Assembly (NCBI RefSeq): GCF_004803465.1
Contig: NZ_SRSF01000007.1
Location: forward strand, 1 to 64,000
Origin: Neolewinella litorea
Lineage (GTDB): Bacteria > Bacteroidota > Bacteroidia > Chitinophagales > Saprospiraceae
Direction: 5' to 3'
DNA length: 64,000 nt
Of the stretch, positions 1 through 8,678 are shown one piece after another. The translations under genes were made by a program, and so were the position numbers. Each line of letters starts with the position of its first letter. Position 1 is the stretch's first letter. Below the pieces are notes generated by a model, which made no database searches, was not told the DNA's origin, and saw nothing but the letters and a program-made list of their open reading frames with translations.

Positions 1-1
1 C

Positions 2-616
2 TGGCAGGTGGGCTACAGTATGAAGTGGACTCAAGTCAGGGCCGCTTGGGAGCGTATCATCGAAGGGCTTCTTCAGGAGGAAAATCTACTGGCCAAAGGA
101 GTCCATATCGAAATCCGAAGCGATAATGGACCGCAGTTCCTGGCGGCCAAACTGCGCGAGTTCTTCTACGACAACCACCTTTGCCAGGTCTTTACCCACC
201 CCTACACCCCGCAGGAAAATGGACACGTCGAGAGCTTTCATTCCATCCTCAGCCGGGCTACCCAAGGGGACACATTCTGGACGTTGTCGCAACTGGAGCA
301 GCGCTTGACGATCTTCTACGAGAAGTACAACAATAGCCGGGTGCATACAGCAATCGCTATGCTGCCACCAGCGCTATTTTGGGAGGCGTGGCAGCAAAAT
401 CAGGTCGTAAGGAGCAGGGATAAGCGCGGTCGCAATATCTTTAAGCTCAAACAACCACGCTACCTGCTATCGGGGAACCTGAAGCAGGAGGCTGCATCTC
501 GCTTAGCCGCTGCTCGGCTCGAAGCCGATGAGCGGGTAGAAAATAAGGTGAACGGGCCCGTCACCAATACACAACCGCAGCTATCGGTAACCCGAACTGT
601 ACGAAAGTCCGATTAA
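2..616 (+). CDS. IS transposase, integrase core (5' truncated by window edge)
   Basis: This is the C-terminal part of a DDE integrase-core (rve) transposase. The frame is open to the left edge of the window, so the true start lies outside. The second catalytic Asp is in an SDNGPQF motif (about nt 118-138) and the catalytic Glu is in QENGHVESFHS (about nt 211-243). Both are intact, and an Arg/Lys-rich tail follows. It ends 28 bp before a second integrase-core gene on the same strand, so the two probably belong to one mobile element. The exact IS family is not clear; the motifs fit the IS3/IS481 superfamily. The retroviral-type integrase fold is certain from the motifs. Confidence 0.85.
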   Translation, partial: WQVGYSMKWTQVRAAWERIIEGLLQEENLLAKGVHIEIRSDNGPQFLAAKLREFFYDNHLCQVFTHPYTPQENGHVESFHSILSRATQGDTFWTLSQLEQRLTIFYEKYNNSRVHTAIAMLPPALFWEAWQQNQVVRSRDKRGRNIFKLKQPRYLLSGNLKQEAASRLAAARLEADERVENKVNGPVTNTQPQLSVTRTVRKSD

Positions 617-644
617 TAAGGGGGCAAACCAGCGGCCCTACCCC

Positions 645-1544
645 ATGAGTCAGGTTTACGCTTACTACGGCATCACCCGTCAGGCGCACTTCGATCAGGG
701 CCAGCGACTGGATCATCAGGCGACGCTGCACAACGTGTACACCGGCATGATTGCGCAGGTGCGGCAGTTACACCCAGCTATGGGCCTACGGAAAATGTTC
801 CACCACCTGCAACCCGAGGGCATTGGCCGCGATGCCTTCATCGCCCTGGGGCTCCAGGAAGGCTACCGCCTCCACGTACCGGCCAATCCTGGTCGCACTA
901 CCGTAGCCGTACGCAGTTCTCGCTACGGCAACCTATTGGTGGATGGCCGCTTTAGTACGGTTAACCAGGTGTGGGTAAGCGACCTGTTCTACTTCCCCTG
1001 GCGCGACCAGCACCTCTACGTCGTACTGATCATGGACGTGGTCTCACGCCGCATCGTGGGAGCCGCCGGGGGCAATCATATGCGGGCCGAACTGTTTACC
1101 CAGGCCTTACGCCGGGCGCTGACGTTACGGGGCATCCAAGACTACGCCCAGGGGCTGATCCATCACTCAGATCGGGGTAGCCAGTACGCCAGCGCCGTCT
1201 ACACTGGGTTGCTGGAGGACCACGGCATCCGGGTGAGTATGTGCGCCACCGTGCTGGAGAACGCACACGCCGAACGGGTGAACGGCATCATCAAGAACGA
1301 CTACCTGCGCCACTGGACCTTGCAGCGACCAGGCGACTTTGATGCCCTGGTGACCAAAGCTTGCGATCACTACAATGTGCGCTTCCACAGCAGCCTGAAC
1401 ATGGCCCCCCTGGAATACGAAGTATGGCTGCGCAGCTGCCAGCCCCAAGACCGGCCAAGTGTACACGTGTACACCGAACAGAATACGCAGATAATTAACA
1501 ATACCGGGCAGCTAGACCTGTTCCCGCCTAATCATTTACTCTAA
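645..1544 (+). CDS. IS3-like transposase (OrfB type, DDE integrase)
   Basis: A 299-residue transposase with an IS3 OrfB-like N-terminus (YYGITRQ near residue 7 and HPAMGLRKM near 43) followed by an rve domain. The apparent catalytic triad is D113 (VSDLFYF), D176 (HHSDRGSQY) and E210 (ENAHAERVNG). The length is normal for OrfB and all three residues are present, so it may be active. No separate HTH OrfA gene is visible inside the window. It follows another integrase-core gene by 28 bp, which is unusual for a simple IS3 element. Downstream lie a 7-bp tandem repeat and a decayed gene, as expected beside an insertion site. Confidence 0.88.
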   Translation: MSQVYAYYGITRQAHFDQGQRLDHQATLHNVYTGMIAQVRQLHPAMGLRKMFHHLQPEGIGRDAFIALGLQEGYRLHVPANPGRTTVAVRSSRYGNLLVDGRFSTVNQVWVSDLFYFPWRDQHLYVVLIMDVVSRRIVGAAGGNHMRAELFTQALRRALTLRGIQDYAQGLIHHSDRGSQYASAVYTGLLEDHGIRVSMCATVLENAHAERVNGIIKNDYLRHWTLQRPGDFDALVTKACDHYNVRFHSSLNMAPLEYEVWLRSCQPQDRPSVHVYTEQNTQIINNTGQLDLFPPNHLL

Positions 1545-1571
1545 TCCGTCAAGCTATATTAGGCACGGACA

Positions 1572-1613
1572 AACCAGCAACCAGCAACCAGCAACCAGCA
1601 ACCAGCAACCAGC
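1572..1613 (+). repeat. Tandem repeat, 7-bp unit, six copies
   Basis: Six perfect head-to-tail copies of AACCAGC follow the transposase stop. The period of 7 is out of frame, and only spurious ORFs cross it. It may lie at or near the right end of the insertion element. Confidence 0.95.
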
Positions 1614-1701
1614 AAACCCCCGGACCAATCCCCGGATTCCCCCCACGCCTCCCCCGGGAAGCGGTAATTTTGCGGCCCTTCGCCAATTCCGTCCCGTTTC
1701 C

Positions 1702-2304
1702 GTGTTCCGTTTTATCCTTCTATGCTGCCTGTTCTTCCTGTCCGCCCCGCTGGCGGCCGGTGATGCGGTGGGGGGTGGGCTGCCGGTGTTGACGCCGCAC
1801 ACCACCAGCTTTTCCTAGGAGGACTACGGGGCGGGCAGTCAGAACTGGGCCGTCGCCCAGTCGCCCGACGGGGTGCTCTACGAGGCCAATTCCGGCGGGG
1901 TGTTCCGCTAAACCGGACTGAACGAACAGGGTGCTCCCGCTGCCCGGGCGGCCCACGGTGCGGGCCGTGGCCTGGTGCGGCGACCGATTGTACGTGGGAG
2001 GCTACGGGGAGTTCGGCTATTGGCTCCAAGAGTGGGGTAGGGCTGGGCGACTACGTATCCCTCTCGGCCCGGCTGCCGGCGCGGGAGCAGCAGATCTGGA
2101 ACATCGAGTTCCTTGGTGAGGGGACGGTGGTCTTCCAGTCCTTCGCGCGGCGGTAGGGGGCTGCTGGAGCTGGAGGATTTGCCCGTGGAGGAGCTCGAGT
2201 CCATCCTACCGGGCGACACGACCGGAGACACCCTGCTGCTCCCCGTCACCAACCGCAAGGTGGAAAATAACGACAACCTCAAGCAGCATTTGCCCGATCT
2301 CTGA
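1702..2304 (+). pseudogene. Decayed sensor propeller (two-component/Y_Y_Y type) gene remnant
   Basis: A broken N-terminal fragment of a ligand-binding sensor propeller protein, the kind that fronts hybrid histidine kinases or LuxR-type regulators in Bacteroidota. A GTG at 1702 opens a signal-peptide-like stretch (RFILLCCLFFLSAPLAAGD), then SFS-stop-EDYGAGSQNWAVAQ and GVLYEANSGGVFR-stop. The reading moves to another frame at about 1931 (RAVAWCGDRLYVGGYGEFGYW) and to a third at about 2055 (SLSARLPAREQQIWNIEF, then VVFQSFA). These pieces are in the expected order for the family. At least two in-frame stops and two frameshifts are visible, and the output domain is missing. It sits directly beside a mobile element and a palindromic repeat, suggesting decay after insertion. 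Confidence 0.75.
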
Positions 2305-2411
2305 GAAAATCTTGCACATGGCGTAGTTGTGGTAACGCAGATTTCCAGGTTTTAAAGGGATTGGGAGAGAACTTTGGTGAACCAAGTGTGGGTTATATCC
2401 TGCACACTTAC
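2305..2411. other. Gap without a recognisable gene
   Basis: No coding pattern is seen. The stretch separates the propeller remnant from the palindromic repeat. It holds small inverted repeats such as AAGTGTG/CACACTT but no clear terminator. Confidence 0.5.
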
Positions 2412-2576
2412 GAGCTTGTTTGGGTTTTGCTCTTCTGATCGAAAACGAGTCACTTTTTGGGTGGCCGAGGCGCTGAAAGTGGATCGTAGCCCAGCTACGA
2501 AGCCATTTTCAGCAACGAAGGACAGTCGAAAAGGGGCCGTTTGCAGTTCGAATGGTAAAGCCCAAACAAGCTCTTA
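2412..2576 (+). repeat. 162-165 bp palindromic dispersed repeat, copy 1 (MITE/REP-like)
   Basis: The element begins with GAGCTTGTTTGGGTTTT and ends with the inverted counterpart AAAGCCCAAACAAGCTCTTA, giving terminal inverted repeats of about 17 bp with one mismatch. Internally GCTGAAAGTGG...GTAGC-NNN-GCTAC...CCATTTTCAGC forms a long imperfect hairpin. A second copy lies at 18629-18793, with 11 differences by eye over 162 bp (about 93% identity). Differences in the central loop leave the GTAGC/GCTAC stem intact, which suggests selection on structure. It has no transposase of its own. The short ORF across it is conserved between copies but looks incidental. Confidence 0.9.
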
Positions 2577-2598
2577 ACGCTTAGTCGATCCTTATAAT

Positions 2599-4473
2599 AT
2601 GTCGAATTCTTTACCCGCGCCCCGGTGGTGGTTAGCCTGTTTTTTCCTGTTGACGCCCCTTGCCGGACTTTTTGCCCAGGCCGGACCGGTCGGCGGTCTC
2701 GTGGCCACCGCCTACGACCACCACGTGGAACTGAACTGGGAGCAGCCGGGCAACCCCGCCGTGGAGAGCGTCCGCGTCTACGGCGCTGCGGAGGGGGGTG
2801 AGTTCGCCGTCCTGGGCACGGGCAGCCTGCAAAACCGATACATCCACTTCGTGGGGGACTTCGACGTCACCACCCGCTACTTCCTCCGCGCCATCACCCG
2901 CGACGGCCGCCTGGGCGAGCCCTCCGATACGGTGGCGGCCGCCACCTACGAGATGAGCGATTCGGCCCTGCTGGACATGGTGCAGGAGTACACCCTGCGC
3001 TACTTCTACGAATTCGGCCACCCGGTCTCCGGCATGGCCCGCGAGCGCAACACCACCAGCGTGGTGACCAGCGGCGGCACCGGCTTCGGCCTCATGGCCC
3101 TGATCGTGGGCGCCGAGCGTGGGTTCATCAGCCGGGAGCAGGCCCTGGAACGCACCAACAAGATCGTGGACTTCCTCACCACCGTACCCACCTTCAAGGG
3201 GGCCTTCTCCCACTGGATGAACGGGGCCACGGGGGCGGTGGTGCCCTTCAGTCCGCTCGACGACGGCGGCGACCTGGTGGAAACCGCCTTTTTAATCCAG
3301 GGGCTGCTCACCAGCCGGCAGTACTTCGACGGGGACAGCCCCGAGGAGGTGCGGCTGCGGGAGAACGTCAATCAGCTCTGGTCCGGCGTCAACTGGAGCT
3401 GGTACCGCAAGCAGGTAGGCAACGTGCTCTACTGGCACTGGTCGTCCAACCACGACTTCCAGATCAACCTGCCCATCCGCGGCTTCAACGAGACCCACAT
3501 CGTTTACCTGCTGGGCGTGGCCGCGCCGACGCCGGCCCACCGCATCGCCCCCTCCCTCTACCACACGGGCTGGGCGGGCGGCAACTACACTACCGACGCC
3601 AGCTACTACGGCATCCCCCTGCTGGTGGGCTCGGGCAAGGGCGGTCCGCTGTTCTTCAGCCACTACAGCTACCTGGGCTTCGACCCCCGCGGCAAGCGCG
3701 ACCAGTATGCCAACTACTTCGTCCGCAACACCAACCACACCCTGATCAACTACGAGCACGCCCAGGATAACCCCTACAACCGGGAGGGTTACGGGCCCGG
3801 CGTATGGGGCCTCACCGCCAGCGACGATCCGAACGGCTACCTGGCCCACGCCCCCGACAGTCCTAATCTCGACAACGGCACCATCACCCCCACCGCCGCC
3901 CTGGGCAGCATGCCCTACACCCCGGAGAAGAGCCTGACGGCCCTGAAACACATGTACCGCGAACTGGGCGACCGCACCTGGGGTCCCTACGGATTCTACG
4001 ACGCCTTCAACCTGGACCAGGACTGGTACGCCGACAGCTACCTGGCCATCGACCAGGGGCCCATCATCGTCATGATCGAGAACTACCGCAGCGGACTGCT
4101 TTGGGACCTCTTCATGTCGAGCCCCGAAATCGCCCCCGCCCTCGACGCCGTGGGCTTTGAGGAGGACAGTACCACCGCCGTGGTTGCCCTGCCCGACTTC
4201 CTCGTCGACCGCCCGGTTGTGTACCCCAATCCGGCCACCGCCGACGGGGCCGCCTACCTGCAACTCTCGCTGGCCCGCCCCCAGACCGTGAGCGTGCACC
4301 TGCTGGACGTGAACGGCCGCACCCTGGAAACCCTCGCCGGCCCAACGAACCTGCCGGGCGGGCCACACAAATTCTCCCTGCACCCGCGCACGCGCCCTCC
4401 GCAGGGCTTATATTACCTGATGGTCACCGGCCGGGGCGAAAGCTTCACCCTCCCGTGGCTCATCACCCGCTAA
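2599..4473 (+). CDS. Secreted GH144-type (PF10091 'glucoamylase-like') glycan hydrolase with T9SS sorting domain
   Basis: A 624-residue exported hydrolase. It has a signal peptide (about 1-26, ending LAGLFAQ), a fibronectin-III-like domain (about 30-115), a PF10091 catalytic domain (about 125-530) and a type A T9SS C-terminal domain starting VYPNPATADG (about 545-624). The catalytic part carries the motif DQGPIIVMIENYRSGLLW, shared almost exactly with the lipoprotein paralogue encoded at 7262-8653. PF10091 includes the GH144 endo-beta-1,2-glucanases, one of which was characterised from Chitinophaga, so a beta-1,2-glucan substrate is the best inference; it is not proven. The first gene of the PUL, it lies 31 bp before the modular protein gene. 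The T9SS tag implies release or surface anchoring. Confidence 0.85.
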   Translation: MSNSLPAPRWWLACFFLLTPLAGLFAQAGPVGGLVATAYDHHVELNWEQPGNPAVESVRVYGAAEGGEFAVLGTGSLQNRYIHFVGDFDVTTRYFLRAITRDGRLGEPSDTVAAATYEMSDSALLDMVQEYTLRYFYEFGHPVSGMARERNTTSVVTSGGTGFGLMALIVGAERGFISREQALERTNKIVDFLTTVPTFKGAFSHWMNGATGAVVPFSPLDDGGDLVETAFLIQGLLTSRQYFDGDSPEEVRLRENVNQLWSGVNWSWYRKQVGNVLYWHWSSNHDFQINLPIRGFNETHIVYLLGVAAPTPAHRIAPSLYHTGWAGGNYTTDASYYGIPLLVGSGKGGPLFFSHYSYLGFDPRGKRDQYANYFVRNTNHTLINYEHAQDNPYNREGYGPGVWGLTASDDPNGYLAHAPDSPNLDNGTITPTAALGSMPYTPEKSLTALKHMYRELGDRTWGPYGFYDAFNLDQDWYADSYLAIDQGPIIVMIENYRSGLLWDLFMSSPEIAPALDAVGFEEDSTTAVVALPDFLVDRPVVYPNPATADGAAYLQLSLARPQTVSVHLLDVNGRTLETLAGPTNLPGGPHKFSLHPRTRPPQGLYYLMVTGRGESFTLPWLITR

Positions 4474-4504
4474 TTTTCTTTTTCGCTCTATAAATCAACA
4501 CATC

Positions 4505-7204
4505 ATGCAAAGACTTTTACTGTTTCTTCTCGGTTGTGCCACGGCCCTGGGCCTGAGCGCGCAAACCACCGTGCTGGAAAATTTCGAGGGTACCTCAATG
4601 GTCACCTGGGAAGCCATCGACGGCACCTACAACGGCGTCGTGGAAAACCCCGAGGATACCACGGGCATCAACCCCAGCGAAAACGTGGGCTCCTATACCA
4701 AGGCCGACGACCGAGCCTTCAGTCTCTTCGTGGGCACCTTCGACGCCCCCCTCGACCTGAGCACCAACAACCGCTTCAGCATCCAGATCTACGCCGGCGC
4801 GGCCACCAGCTTCATCCTTAAACTGGAAGGCCCCGAAGGGAACGCGGAAATAAAGAAAAACATCCCCACGGCCAACGTCTGGCGGACCTACACCTTCGAC
4901 TTCAGCGGTTCGTCCGACCTGGAGCCGACCCGCGCCATCCTCTTCTTCGACGACGGAGTGGAGGACAGCGGCGACACCTACCTCTTCGACAACTTCACGG
5001 TGAGCCCTGCCGGACCGTGCGCGGGTACCGTGATGGACCCGACGATCATCGACGATTTCGAGTGCCAGCGTAACGCCAGCTACGGCGTACCGGGCTTCAA
5101 CGATATTATGGTCATCGTCAACCCCGACAAGAGCGGCATCAACACCAGCGACAGCGTGGGGCAGTACACCGACCAAGCCGGTGCCTTCCACGCCCTGGTG
5201 ATCGACTACGACGACGCCATCGACCTGTCGGTCAACAACCTGGTCTGCATGAAAGTATGGGCCCCGGTAGCGGGGGAGATCCTCTTTAAACTGGAGGGGG
5301 GCAGCTCACCGAACAAGGAAGTGCGGGTCATGGTCTCCGAGACGGAAACGTGGACGGAGGTCTGCGCAAACTTCAGCGACCAGTCCAACGCCAACCACAA
5401 GAAACTCGTGCTCTTCCTCAACGTCGGCGTAGACGACGCCGAGGGCGACATCTACTACATCGACGACATCACCATCACCCCCGCCCCGGCGGCCGAAGCC
5501 ATTGAGGACTTCGAGGACGGCGCCAAACTGACCTGGACGGCCGGCGGCAACAACGGCACCTTCAACGGCGCCATCGAAAACCCCGACACCGAGGGCAACA
5601 GCAGCGCCACCGTAGGCTCCTACACCCGAGGCCCAGCCCCCTTCGCCACCCTGAACGCCATGCTGCCCAGCGGCCTGGACCTGAGCGGCAACCCCCAGCT
5701 CAACCTGGACGTGTGGGCCCCCGACGACAACACCGTGGTGACCATGCAGCTCTTCAGCCCCACCGAGGGCCGCAAGAGCACCGACGCCACCGCCGCCACC
5801 GGGCAGAGCTGGCAGACGCTGAGCTTCAACTTTGAGGAGTTCGCCGACGTCACCGACTTCGAGAGCATCTCCCTGATCTTCGCCCCGAATACCACGGGCA
5901 CCGGCACCTACTATTTCGACAACCTGACCCAGGGCGAGAGCACCGTGGACGCCTGCGCCGACGTGGAGACCGACCCCCGCATCCTGGATGACTTCGAGTG
6001 CCAGCGCAACGCCAACTACTCCGTCGGCGGCGAATGGATATCGGTGATCAACAACCCCGACGGCGGCAACGACTCGCCCAACAAAAGCACCAAGGTGGGT
6101 GCCTTCGACGACCAGCCCGGTGCCTTTAACGCACTGGCGATCGACTTCGACGGTGCCATCGACCTGAGCCTGAACAACCAGCTGAAGGTCGACATCTGGG
6201 CCCCGGTCGACGGACAGATCCTCTTCAAGCTCGAAGGCGGCAGCGCTGCGGCCGCGGAGATCTTCCAGGATATCCCCTCCACCGAGGAGTGGAACACCTA
6301 CACCGTTGACCTGAGCCCCTACGAAGACATGGGCTACACCCGCTTGGTCCTGTTCTTCGGAGCCGGAGGCGACAACGCCGCGGTCAATACCTACTACTTC
6401 GACAACCTGCGGCTGACGCGTTCCCCCTACGTCAACAGCTGTATCACCACCTTCGAGACGGAAGACTTCACCCTCGTCGGCTGGCGCTACTTCGCCAACG
6501 GAGACTTTGAAGGCAACGACTTCATCATCTCCGAGAACCCCGACCAGAGCGGCATCAACACCAGCGAAACCGTGGGCACCTTCGAAGAGGCCCCCAACGG
6601 TGAGACCTTCGCCGGCATGTTCGCCGACCTCGACGCTCCCCTGGTGCTCTCCAGCGGGCAGAAGATGATCACCATGAAGATGTGGATGCCGGTAGCCGGC
6701 TCCGTGGTCTTCAAGCTCGAACAGGGCATCGATGGTGCTCCGGGCAGCGGCGACGTGGTGGCCGACTACACCACCCCCGGCGAGTGGCAGGAACTCACCT
6801 TCGACATGAGCGCCCTGCCCGACGGGGCCAGCTACAACCGCATCACCCTGATCCCGAACAACACCGCAGTGCCGGAAGCCGCCCAGACCCACTACTTCGA
6901 CGACATCGCCGTAGGCAGTGGCGATTGCGCCAACACCACCGGCATCTTCACGCCGGTCCGGCTGGACGCGCTGCGCGTATACCCCAACCCGATCACCAAC
7001 CAGTTGACGGTCGAAAACCCCAACGGTGCCGTCCGTTTCACCCTCACCAACATGCTCGGCCAGCCCGTCAAGCAGCTCGTAGTCGAGGGGGCGCGTACGC
7101 AGGTGCAATGGCCGCTGGCCGATCTGCCGGCCGCCACCTACGTACTGACCGCACACGACCGCAGCGGACTGCCCCTGGCCCGCAGCATCGTGGTCAAGCG
7201 CTAA
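4505..7204 (+). CDS. Secreted five-module carbohydrate-binding-like protein with T9SS sorting domain
   Basis: An 899-residue protein with a signal peptide (1-20, ALGLSAQ), five homologous modules of about 145-170 residues and a T9SS tail (VYPNPITNQLTV, about 825-899). The modules start near residues 22, 176, 331, 484 and 647. Each opens with an F-E motif (NFEGT, DDFECQRN, EDFEDG, DDFECQRN, TFETED). Each then has an NP..../SE.VG segment, an LDLS-like strand, FKLEGG or similar, and a closing TYYFDN motif. Modules 2 and 4 are closest (both DDFECQRNA). The pattern is that of beta-sandwich carbohydrate-binding modules, but I see no catalytic motif and cannot assign a CBM family. Its place between two GH144-type genes suggests binding of the same glycan. 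Confidence 0.8.
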   Translation: MQRLLLFLLGCATALGLSAQTTVLENFEGTSMVTWEAIDGTYNGVVENPEDTTGINPSENVGSYTKADDRAFSLFVGTFDAPLDLSTNNRFSIQIYAGAATSFILKLEGPEGNAEIKKNIPTANVWRTYTFDFSGSSDLEPTRAILFFDDGVEDSGDTYLFDNFTVSPAGPCAGTVMDPTIIDDFECQRNASYGVPGFNDIMVIVNPDKSGINTSDSVGQYTDQAGAFHALVIDYDDAIDLSVNNLVCMKVWAPVAGEILFKLEGGSSPNKEVRVMVSETETWTEVCANFSDQSNANHKKLVLFLNVGVDDAEGDIYYIDDITITPAPAAEAIEDFEDGAKLTWTAGGNNGTFNGAIENPDTEGNSSATVGSYTRGPAPFATLNAMLPSGLDLSGNPQLNLDVWAPDDNTVVTMQLFSPTEGRKSTDATAATGQSWQTLSFNFEEFADVTDFESISLIFAPNTTGTGTYYFDNLTQGESTVDACADVETDPRILDDFECQRNANYSVGGEWISVINNPDGGNDSPNKSTKVGAFDDQPGAFNALAIDFDGAIDLSLNNQLKVDIWAPVDGQILFKLEGGSAAAAEIFQDIPSTEEWNTYTVDLSPYEDMGYTRLVLFFGAGGDNAAVNTYYFDNLRLTRSPYVNSCITTFETEDFTLVGWRYFANGDFEGNDFIISENPDQSGINTSETVGTFEEAPNGETFAGMFADLDAPLVLSSGQKMITMKMWMPVAGSVVFKLEQGIDGAPGSGDVVADYTTPGEWQELTFDMSALPDGASYNRITLIPNNTAVPEAAQTHYFDDIAVGSGDCANTTGIFTPVRLDALRVYPNPITNQLTVENPNGAVRFTLTNMLGQPVKQLVVEGARTQVQWPLADLPAATYVLTAHDRSGLPLARSIVVKR

Positions 7205-7216
7205 TTGACCCCACAG

Positions 7217-7250
7217 AACCTCCGGAGGGCCCGCCCTCCGGAGGTTTTTA
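7217..7250 (+). terminator. Rho-independent terminator inside the PUL
   Basis: A near-perfect hairpin AACCTCCGGAGGGC / GCCCTCCGGAGGTT with a 2-nt loop and a T run. It lies 12 bp after the stop of the modular protein gene and just before the lipoprotein hydrolase gene, so it should separate or attenuate the two halves of the PUL. Confidence 0.9.
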
Positions 7251-7261
7251 AACATAGAAAC

Positions 7262-8653
7262 ATGAGACTTTTACCGCTGGCCCTGCTGTTGATGCTCGCC
7301 GCCTGCCAGACCCCCACTGCCGGCAACGAAGGGGGCGCCGCCGATTCGGCCGAAGCCCAGCGCGCCTTCAGCGTGGACGAGCTGCAGCGCCGGACCTTCC
7401 ACTACTTCTGGGAAACGGCCCTGCCCGACAATTACCAGATCCCCGACCGCTGGCCCACGGAGCGCTTCAGCAGCATTGCGGCTACCGGATTCGGGCTGAC
7501 AGCCTACCTGGTGGGCGTGGAACGCGGATACGTGACGCGCGCCGCCGCGGCCGAACGCACCCGACTGACGCTGGAGAAACTCTGGTCGCTGCCCCAGGGC
7601 CCCGCCGCCAGTGGCGTAGCCGGCTACAAGGGACTGTTCTACCACTTCCTGAACAACGACGACGCCCTGCGCTACGGCGACGTGGAGCTGTCGACCATCG
7701 ATACCGGCCTGCTGATAGCGGGCATCCTCTCCGCCCAGAGCTACTTCGACGGCAACAACCCCGACGAGCGCCGCATCCGCGAGCTGGCCGACAGCCTCTA
7801 CCGCCGCGTGGAGTGGGACTGGAGCCTCAACGAACAGGGCCGCATGAGCATGGGCTGGCGCCCCGACCGCGGATTCATCCCCGCCGAATGGAAAGGCTAT
7901 AACGAAGCCATGATCCTGCTCGTCCTGGCCATGGGCAGCCCCACCCACCCCCTGCCCGACGACGCCTGGGAACGCTGGTCGGAAGGCTACGAATGGGCCG
8001 AATTCAAGGGCTACGACCACCTCAACTTCAGCCCCCTCTTCGGCCACCAGTACAGCCAGATGTACATAGACTTCCGCGGCATCCAGGACGCGTACATGCG
8101 AGAGCACGACAGCGACTACTTCGAAAACAGCCGCAAGGGCACCCTGAGCAACCGCGCCTACTGCATCGACAACCCCGACAACTTCGTCGGCTACGGCCCC
8201 AACCAGTGGGGACTGACGGCCTGCGACGGACCCGCCGGACTGGACACCCTCGTGGACGGCCGCCCGGTAAAGTTCTACACCTACCGCGCCCGCGGTGCCT
8301 CGGCCGACCACGTCATCGACGACGGCACCATCGCGCCCACCGCCGCCGGGGGCTCGGTGCCCTTCGCCCCCGAGGAGTGCCTGGCCGCCCTGGAGCACAT
8401 GTGGACCACCCAGTACGACAGTCTGGTGGGCCAGTACGGTTTCAAGGACGCCTTCAACCTGACCTACACCTTCGGCGAAGGCAACGCCGGCGGCTGGTAC
8501 GACACCGACTACCTGGGCATCGACCAGGGACCCATCCTGATCCAGATCGAGAACCACCGCTCGGAGCTGGTGTGGAAGCTGATGAAAAAGAACCCCTATA
8601 TCCGCCGCGGGCTCGAACGCGCCGGCTTCACCGGCGGCTGGCTGGAGGGATAA
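7262..8653 (+). CDS. Lipoprotein GH144-type (PF10091) glycan hydrolase
   Basis: A 463-residue paralogue of the secreted hydrolase at 2599. The ATG at 7262 is chosen because it gives a clean lipoprotein signal, MRLLPLALLLMLAAC, with the lipobox Cys at residue 15; the open frame upstream runs through the terminator. The PF10091 catalytic domain fills most of the rest and repeats the IDQGPILIQIENHRSELVW motif near the C-terminus. It has no Fn3 or T9SS domain, so it should be an anchored envelope enzyme, periplasmic or surface-exposed, acting on oligosaccharides made by the secreted enzyme. It is followed after 25 bp by susC. Function by family is endo-beta-1,2-glucanase or a related activity; confidence in the fold is higher than in the substrate. 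Confidence 0.85.
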   Translation: MRLLPLALLLMLAACQTPTAGNEGGAADSAEAQRAFSVDELQRRTFHYFWETALPDNYQIPDRWPTERFSSIAATGFGLTAYLVGVERGYVTRAAAAERTRLTLEKLWSLPQGPAASGVAGYKGLFYHFLNNDDALRYGDVELSTIDTGLLIAGILSAQSYFDGNNPDERRIRELADSLYRRVEWDWSLNEQGRMSMGWRPDRGFIPAEWKGYNEAMILLVLAMGSPTHPLPDDAWERWSEGYEWAEFKGYDHLNFSPLFGHQYSQMYIDFRGIQDAYMREHDSDYFENSRKGTLSNRAYCIDNPDNFVGYGPNQWGLTACDGPAGLDTLVDGRPVKFYTYRARGASADHVIDDGTIAPTAAGGSVPFAPEECLAALEHMWTTQYDSLVGQYGFKDAFNLTYTFGEGNAGGWYDTDYLGIDQGPILIQIENHRSELVWKLMKKNPYIRRGLERAGFTGGWLEG

Positions 8654-8678
8654 GGATAACCCCGAACAACAACGTATT

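Noticed and set aside
2374-2577. 67- and 74-codon frames across the two palindromic elements as a conserved small protein
   Set aside because: The similarity is explained by the DNA repeat itself with its terminal and internal inverted repeats.
2561-2580. TTCGAAT in the palindromic repeat as a tRNA T-loop
   Set aside because: No acceptor, D or anticodon stems can be built around it. No tRNA was found in the window.
3292-4383. Long open frames on the strand opposite the PUL, such as 363 codons here and 829 codons at 8628-11117
   Set aside because: GC-rich DNA gives long shadow frames. Their Val/Gly/His-rich translations match no domain, whereas the plus-strand genes match families from end to end.
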